Assembly (NCBI RefSeq): GCF_002575655.3
Contig: NC_053040.3
Coordinates: 150,537,148 to 150,601,147 of the forward strand
Reading direction: 5' to 3'
Length of the DNA stretch: 64,000 nucleotides
DNA from: Aegilops tauschii subsp. strangulata
Lineage: Eukaryota; Streptophyta; Magnoliopsida; Poales; Poaceae
Position 1 is the stretch's first letter; each line of letters opens with the position of its first letter. This document shows positions 57,633 to 64,000 of the stretch, one piece after another. The notes under the pieces are model-generated. The model did no database searches and was not told the DNA's origin. It saw nothing but the letters and a program-made list of their open reading frames with translations. Both the position numbers and the translations under genes were made by a program.

Positions 57633-57682
57633 TATGGTGTAAGAGCTAGGGAAACGACAGGACAACACAGTAAAAAAACACT

Positions 57683-59239
57683 AGTTGGATTTAAAACTGT
57701 ATGCTAGCGGAATACGTACAGAAAAAACTAAGGCAACATACACGTGTATGATTGGGAAACTAAGATGGCATTGCCACAGAGCACTAGAACAGCACTTCAA
57801 TGTAAAAAAACATGGTATGGTAGATAGATGAAGTACATACTGATGAATAACAATGCATAAGATATTCATAAGCATGATGTCCAAATTAAGCAGATGGCAT
57901 TGCGATAGAGTAGATTGACAGTACTTGAATTTGAAAACATGTTATCATGAATGGAATAGGTACTGAAAAACAGGAAGGCATGACATATTTACATGCATGA
58001 TCAGCATGCTAAGCACATGGCATTGCAACAGAGTAGATACACTCCAGGACATTATATGCATGTTGTACCCATATCACGGGCCAAGTTAGAGCAAGGACCT
58101 TGTGGGGTGAAGAGGATTCAACATCTTTCTGCAAGTCTTCTGAAGAACTGCCTTTACATGTTCCATTATATTGGGTATCATTGACATCAAGTTTATTGGC
58201 CTTTACATTGCTCCGTGAGGTTCTTGTGGATATATCAGTGTGTGCAATTATATCTGACATGCATGGAAGACAACTAGTAGTTAGATTTATGTAATGAGTG
58301 CATGTAGGATACGACATAAATAGTAGGACTGGGGTTAACTAGCAGCAACAGGTCTCAAAAACTAAAGGGAGAACACAGATGAAAGCTACAGAATATGCAT
58401 CATTTGCACTTGAGATTAACTAGATGGCACACAAAAGTACTAAAGAACAACATAGGTAATACTAGAAGTGGTATAATACTATAATCACCAACCTGTGGGA
58501 TAGCATTGGCTGATGGATGATAACTATGGAACAGCGTTACCTAAAGAACAAGTATCTTAGCTGAACTATGGAACATCGTTAACTCCTGAACAAGACCCGT
58601 AAGAGATCAGCATGAATATACAGCGAAATGTGATAATCTATTTTCCATGCTAAGATGAATAACAAAGCCATAAATGTTGCACACAAGTAAGATGAGGGTA
58701 CAACCTATCTGGCCGCCATCCATAGGAGTGAGCATCATGTGCTGACTTGCCGATGGCCCTGCAGTTGTTGTGGCTGTCCATGTCAGGCACGCGCATTCGA
58801 TGCAGGGAACTGTTGAGTGGGGACTATAGCTCCCTTCTGGTGTATGCTTCCCTTGTTGGAGCAGCTGCGGTGAGTCGGAAGACGGTGTGGCTGAAGATGC
58901 AGATAATGCATAATGTTAAGAACGACACATCTCTTTGATCTGAAGAAATACACTAAGAGATCAACAGCAAGGTACGAGAGTGGTCACACGTCTGCTGACT
59001 GAGACTAAATTCGGGTCACACGATTTTATTTTATTTTGGTACTGTCCGATCTACGTCAGATGGCTTGATGGCCGTCTTGTGCCTCCCGGCTGACAGTGTT
59101 AGGAATCTTCCCCGAAGAGCCAGCGACCAACGGCAGAGCAGCTTGCCTCCGCCGTCCATGGCCCCGGCCAAAACCCCTCTCCCCGCCCCACCTCACTGCC
59201 GTGGTTGCGCCGCCCCCGGGCCAATCCACAAAGACTCCC
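57683..59239. other. CACTA internal non-coding region
   Basis: AT-rich with no supported ORF. The phrase AGATGGCATTGC followed by AGAG recurs at about 57763, 57894 and 58017, and GGAATAGGTACTGAA at 57953 echoes the duplicated block. The last 200 bases are GC-rich and may hold the 5' end of the minus-strand gene. Confidence 0.5.
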
Positions 59240-59249
59240 TGTAACACCC

Positions 59250-60546
59250 CGGATGTAACTTTCCATATTTGTATCTCCGACTCTTGCCTTTTCCGGAGAT
59301 GCGATATGATATTCCCTTCGTGGTTGGGCTTTGTCTTTGTTTTTCTTTTGTTCATGTCATGCATTTCATATCATGTCATCATGTGCATCGCATTTGCATT
59401 TATGTTCGTCTCATGCATCCGAGCATTTTCCCCGTTGTCCGTTTTGCAATCCGACACTCCCACGTGCACCGGCGCACCCCTCTTGTCTCTTTTCATGAGC
59501 GGGTGTTAAACATTCTCGGAATGGGCCGAGATTTGTCAAGTGGCCTTGATACATCACCGGAAGACCGCCTGTCAAATTTTGTTCCATTTGGAGGCCGTTT
59601 GATGCCCCAACGGTTAACCGGGTAACTGCAAAAGCCTCATTGTGTTGCAGCCCAACACCCCTCCAAAATAGCCCAATAACCCATCTAAACCACTTCCATG
59701 TCCTCCATCGTCGGATCACGATCGTATGGGCGAAAACCGCACCTCATTTGGGCACTCCCACCTCCTTCTACCTATATATACGTGCTCCCCTCCGAATTTC
59801 GCGTAGATGAACCCTAGCCCCGCTCCCCTCGCGCCGCCGGACAGGTCCAACTCCGGGCGGACATGTCCAGCCTCCACGTCGTCCGGCCAATCCGGAGCCG
59901 CCTCCCTCCTCCACTCGCGCGCCGCCATGTGTCGCCGCCGTCCTCCTCCACCGCGCGGGACTGTGAGCCCATCCGCGGCCCGCCGGGCCCGTTCGTCGCC
60001 GCCCGCACCGCCCGGGTGCCCCAGCACGCGCCCCGCCGCCCGAGTCCGCCACTCCGCCGAGCGCCTCGCCGGCGCCGCGTCTCCCCCGTCTGAGCCGCGT
60101 CCCCCGCTGCCCTGCTCGACGCCGGCCGCCGCTGACCTCACCGGCGCCCGCCGCTGCCCGCGCCGAGCTCGCCGCCGCCCTCGTCTCCGGCCCTGCTCTG
60201 CCTCCGTCGGCGCCGGATCCGGTCGGACCCGACCTCCCCGACGCCTCTTCGGTCTCCTTCCTCCTCTCCGGCCAACTCCGGCGAACCTCGATCCGCGTGC
60301 CCCGAAACCCTAGATCCATTTTTGGGAGGTAAATTTCGTCCAAGTCTTTTGCTTTGTGACATTTTCAAGCCTACTTCATTATGCCGTATCTCGGTGCTCG
60401 TTGCTCCGATTCATGCATATGATAGGTCAAATTGTTCGCACGTTGAGCTCTTCATGTTAGAAGCATCTCCATGCATGTTACTGTTGGTTATGACGCCATT
60501 TTTATTGATGCAAGAGTGCTATAAATTGTTTACTGCTGTTACTTAT
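59250..60546. repeat. 1.3-kb tandem duplication in the long LTR, copy 1
   Basis: CGGATGTAACTTTCC to GCTGTTACTTATC, repeated with period 1297 at 60547. Includes a complete promoter region with TATA at 59773-59780 and a splice-donor-like GAGGTAAAT at about 60326. Confidence 0.92.
59773..59780 (+). promoter_or_regulatory. TATA box, first promoter copy
   Basis: TATATATA in CTACCTATATATACGTGCTCC, followed about 30 bases on by ATGAACCCTAGCCCC. Confidence 0.65.
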
Positions 60547-61843
60547 CGGATGTAACTTTCCATATCTGTATCTCCGACTCTTGCCTTTTTCGGAGATGCA
60601 ATATGATATTCCCTTCGTGGTTGGGTTTTGTCTTTGTATTGCTTTTGTTCATGTCATGCATTTCATATCATGTCATCATGTGCATCGCATTTGCATTCGT
60701 GTTCGTCTCATGCATCTGAGCATTTTCCCCGTTGTCCGTTTTGCAATCTGACACTCCCACGTGCACCGGCGCACCCCTCTTGTCTCTTTTCGTGAGCGGG
60801 TGTTAAACGTTCTCGGAATGGGCCGAGATTTGTCAAGTGGCCTTGATACATCACCGGAAGACCTCCTGTCAAATTTCATTCCATTTGGAGGCCGTTTGAT
60901 GCCCCAACGGTTAACCGGGTAACCGCAAAAGCCTCATTGTGTTGCATCCCAACACCCCTCCAAAACAGCCCAATAACCCATCTAAACCACTTCCATGTCC
61001 CCCGTCATCGGATCACGATCGTATGGGCGAAAACCACACCTCATTTGGGCACTCCCACCTCCTTCTACCTATATATATGTGATCCCCTCCGAATTTCGCG
61101 TAGATGAACCCTAGCCCCGCTCCCCTCGCGCCACCGGAAACGTCCAACTCCGGCCGGACATGTCCCGCCTCCACGTCGTCCGGCCAATCCGGAGCCGCCA
61201 CTTAAGCACCACCGCCTCCCTCCTCCACTCGCGCGCCGCCATGTGTCGCCGCCGTCCTCCTCCACCGCTTGGGCCCGTGAGCCCATCCGCGGCCCGCCGG
61301 GCCCGTTCGTCGCCGCCCGCACTGCCCGGGTGCACGAGCGCGCGCCCCGCCGCCCGAGTCCGCCGCTCCGCCGCGCGCCTCGCTGGCACGGCCCCGCCGC
61401 CCTTCGCCGGCCCCGGCGCCTTGCCGCCTCGCCCTTGCCGCGTCTCCGCCGCCCAGGCGCTGCATCTCCCCCGCGCCGAGCTCGCCGCCACCCTCGCCGT
61501 CCGGCCCTGCTCCGCCGCCGCCGGCGCCGGATCTGGTCGGATCCGGTCGGACCCGACCTTCCCGACGCCTCTCCGGTCTCCTTCCTCCTCTCCGGCCAAC
61601 TCCGGTGAACCTCGATCTGCGTGCCCCGGAACCCTAGATCCGTTTTCGGGAGGTAAATTTCGTCGAAGTCTTTTGCTCTGTGACATTTCAAGCCTACTTC
61701 ATAATGCCGTATCTCGGTGCTCGTTGCTCCGATTCATGCATATGATATGTCAAATTGTTCGTCTCGTTGAGCTCTTCATGTTAAAAGCATCTCCATGCAT
61801 GTTAGTGTTGGTTATAAATTGTTTACTGCTGTTACTTATCAGA
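60547..61843. repeat. 1.3-kb tandem duplication in the long LTR, copy 2
   Basis: Second copy, with a 15-base insertion near 61200 (ACTTAAGCACCACCG), an extra GC-rich stretch and a deletion near 61810. Ends GTTACTTATC. Confidence 0.92.
61070..61077 (+). promoter_or_regulatory. TATA box, second promoter copy
   Basis: TATATATA in CTACCTATATATATGTGATCC, equivalent to 59773-59780. Confidence 0.65.
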
Positions 61844-64000
61844 TCATGGTGATTTGTCATTTTTGTTGCATTTGATGTGTGCATCATATGAGTATGAGCT
61901 CTACATGTGTTTTAAACTAAAATATGCCATCTTTATAGAGATGCTTGTCTTGTATTTTTGTGATCTATGTGTTGACTAGAACAAGCATGCAAACTAGGCT
62001 TCGTGATGTTGCTGTTTTCAGGGACATAGGATTTTGCCAAGTCTTTTCCTTCTGTTATTTTGATGCCATGTAAACTTGATGCTACAGTGATATCCATGCT
62101 TGTTTTGAGATACTTCAGTAAGGATGTTTTGAACATATGGTTATGCTATATCCATCCATGCCCTTTTTTGCAATTATGGAGTGCCCTAGCATGTCCTTTT
62201 CTAGCTCTACTTTTGCTCTAAAATGTTCCTGGCAGAATGTTAACATGTTAATCAATATCGCCATGGTTGTTGCTAGTGATCCATGCATCCTATGAACTTG
62301 CTCTTGCCATGGTTAGCTTGATGAACATGTCGTCTTGCTGATGGTATGCTTATTTTTTCATTCAATGCCTTGTGGTGAGTGGCATGAGCTCGCAAAGTTG
62401 CCTTCATAATTCTTTTTATGCCATGCTCTGTTTTCTGCGAAGTCTGAAACTGTTAATAAAACTTGCTATGTTTATATGGGTGCCATCATATCTTCTGTGC
62501 CTTGTTGGCTCATGATCAGTAAGGGACTTTTTTTCTATTCATTTGGTAGATTCATGCTATGCCTTTATTTGCTATGATATGTTACTGTAGCATGTTGTTT
62601 ACTTGCTCTAAACATTGCTTCCTGATGCTGTTTATGCCATGATAGTATTTTCACCAAGTCTGTGAAGCTGATATCTTTTGCACTTTTGCCATGCTTGTTC
62701 GAACCTGCTCTTGTGTGATTTATCCGTAGCTCAGTGTTCATGTTTTGTTAAGCATCTTGTGTAAATCACTGCCATATGCCTTGTTGTTATGTTGTAGTGC
62801 AGTAGCTTAGATTCTTATTGCATTCTAGATGGCATCGTGCTGTTAATCGCAGATTTGTGCCATCCTTGTTTTGCTTGCCATTTGCAAACCGTGTCTGCGT
62901 TTCCGGTGATATTTATATCGATTTCAACCAAAATCATCTCATATTTCCAGTGGTATACTTCGTTTGCCAAGTTGATGCCTTGTTCATCCTTTTTCCTTCC
63001 GGAGCACGCATATGCATTGCATATCACATCTCGCATATCATGCCATATATTGCATCATGTTGCTTGTGCATTGCACCGTGATTGATTGTTGGTCCTTTGC
63101 TTGTGTTCTTGCTTTGGGTAGAGCCGGGAGACGAGTTCGTGACCGAGGTACCTGTTGAGTACGCTTTCGAGGATCAAGCTTTCGTCAACTCTGAGAACTT
63201 TGCAGGCAAGATGACCATACCCTCGAAATCACTTCTATCTTTCCTTGCTAGTTGTTTTGCTCTACCTTATGTTGCGCTACCTACCACTTGCTATATCATG
63301 CCTCCCATATTTCAATGTCAAGCCTCTAACCCACCTTTCCTCGCAAACCGTTGTTTGGCTATGTTACCGCTTTTGCTCAGCCCCTCTTATAGCTTTGCTA
63401 GTTGCAGGTGAAGATGAAGTTTGTTCCATGTTGGAACATGGATATTGTTGGGATATCATTATTACATCTTATTTACTTTAATGCATCTATATACTTGGTA
63501 AAGGGTGGAAGGCTCGGCCTTATGCCTGGTGTTTTGTTCCACTCTTACCGCCCTAATTTTCGTCATACCGGTGTTATGTTCCTTGATTTTGCGTTCCTTA
63601 CGCGGTTGGGTGATAATGGGAACCCCTTGACAGTTCGCCTTGAATAAAACTCCTCCAGCAAGGCCCAACCTTGGTTTTACCATTTGCCACCTAAGCCTCT
63701 TTCCCTTGGGTTTCGCGGACTCAAGGGTCATCTTTATTTTAAACCCCGGGCCAGTGCTCCTCTGAGTGTTGGTCCAAACTAGAGCACCGTGCGGGACCGT
63801 CCCTTGGCAACTTGGGTTATGCTGGTACCTGTACACTTAGCTTATCAGGTGTGCCCTGAGAACGAGATATGTGCAGCTCCTATCGGGATTTGTCGGCACA
63901 GTCGGGTGGTCTTGCTGGTCTTGTTTTACCATTGTCGAAATTTCTTGTAACCGGGATTCCGAGTCTGATCGGGTCTTCTTGGGAGAAGGAATATCCTTCG
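61844..64000 (+). other. T-rich, intron-like part of the long LTR
   Basis: TG/AT-rich with no long ORF up to about 63120. Exon-like tracts follow: 63122-63205 (after GGGTAG, before GCAAG) reads EPGDEFVTEVPVEYAFEDQ when taken from 63121, and another starts after TTGCAG at about 63409. Splicing is an inference. Confidence 0.4.

Larger units (their letters stand above)
56853..57682. repeat. Tandem duplication in CACTA element, copy 2
   Basis: Second copy of 55996-56815. A 37-base unique piece (56816-56852) lies between them. Confidence 0.9.
53812..59239. mobile_element. CACTA (En/Spm) transposon, right end outside window
   Basis: Starts CACTACAAAAAATACACTTC at 53812 with presumed 3-bp target duplication ACC (53809-53811). 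Next to it are subterminal repeats rich in GGCCCAT, then an exon-like minus-strand coding region. It resembles the Triticeae Caspar/Jorge type. No TNP2-type transposase and no second terminus (GTAGTG end) are seen before it is cut at 59240 by an LTR. It was inserted in the late ORF of the Athila element. Confidence 0.8.
59240..64000 (+). repeat. Long LTR (at least 4.8 kb) of a further Ty3-type element
   Basis: Starts TGTAACACCCCGGATG at 59240 after presumed target duplication CTCCC (59235-59239). The end is not reached. TATA boxes on the plus strand, no internal retroviral domain, and the TGTAACACC start support a plus-oriented 5' LTR of a long-LTR chromovirus-like element, or a solo LTR. ORFs in the GC-rich leader (59716-60368, 61013-61852) are Pro/Arg/Ala-rich in several frames and look compositional. 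Confidence 0.7.

Noticed and set aside
59056..59364. Minus-strand ORF across the CACTA to LTR border
   Set aside because: It spans the insertion point at 59240, so it is chimeric; only the CACTA part could belong to a gene, and no homology is visible.
59716..61852. Long Pro/Arg/Ala-rich ORFs on both strands in the long LTR
   Set aside because: GC-rich leader sequence open in many frames; no domain, and the two tandem copies differ by frame-breaking changes.

Overview
The window is plant nuclear DNA, almost certainly from a Triticeae grass (wheat, Aegilops or barley), and it consists of nested transposable elements. I found no host gene, rRNA, tRNA or CRISPR array. The grass assignment rests on element types: Athila-type Ty3 elements with a tRNA-Asp-type primer site, a long-LTR chromodomain Ty3 element, a SIRE-type Ty1/copia element, a Tat-type Ty3 element, an L1-type LINE, a CACTA transposon starting CACTACAAAAAA, and Stowaway-like MITEs. 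Family names are from memory and tentative; lineage calls rest on visible domains.

Layout, left block (1-29,000). A SIRE-type copia element on the minus strand (left LTR 1-1166, cut by the window edge; right LTR 21175-22806) carries gag and a late ORF but no visible polymerase. A complete Tekay/Del-like chromovirus (5269-18696, minus strand, 3.85-kb LTRs, target duplication TAGTC) is inserted in it. The SIRE element itself sits in the reverse transcriptase of a Tat-lineage Ty3 element on the plus strand (22807 to about 28,980), which has an antisense ORF with its own TATA box.

Middle block (29,000-45,432). A minus-strand Athila-like gag fragment is split by a plus-strand Athila-type element (29387-44821, target duplication GCCTC) that codes only for gag and protease. 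Its reading frame is split by a 7.2-kb L1-type LINE (32563-39727, minus strand, 15-bp target duplication).

Right block (45,433-64,000). An LTR fragment (45433-46946) is interrupted by an Athila element with a full but broken pol (46947-53811). That element's late ORF is interrupted by a CACTA transposon (53812-59239), which is in turn interrupted by a long LTR starting TGTAACACCCC (59240 to beyond the window). The right-hand remains of all four should lie beyond 64,000.

Nearly every coding region is a pseudogene with in-frame stops and frameshifts, many at homopolymers. The most interesting pattern is regulatory. In two unrelated lineages (SIRE copia and Athila) the promoter module of the LTR, a palindrome cluster or GC hairpin next to a TATA box, recurs inside the element just upstream of a late ORF of unknown function. 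This suggests a separate internal transcription unit. Other notable items are an extra ORF between primer site and gag in the chromovirus, an antisense gene in the Tat element, a tandem exon duplication carrying a MITE in the CACTA element, and a duplicated promoter inside the last LTR.
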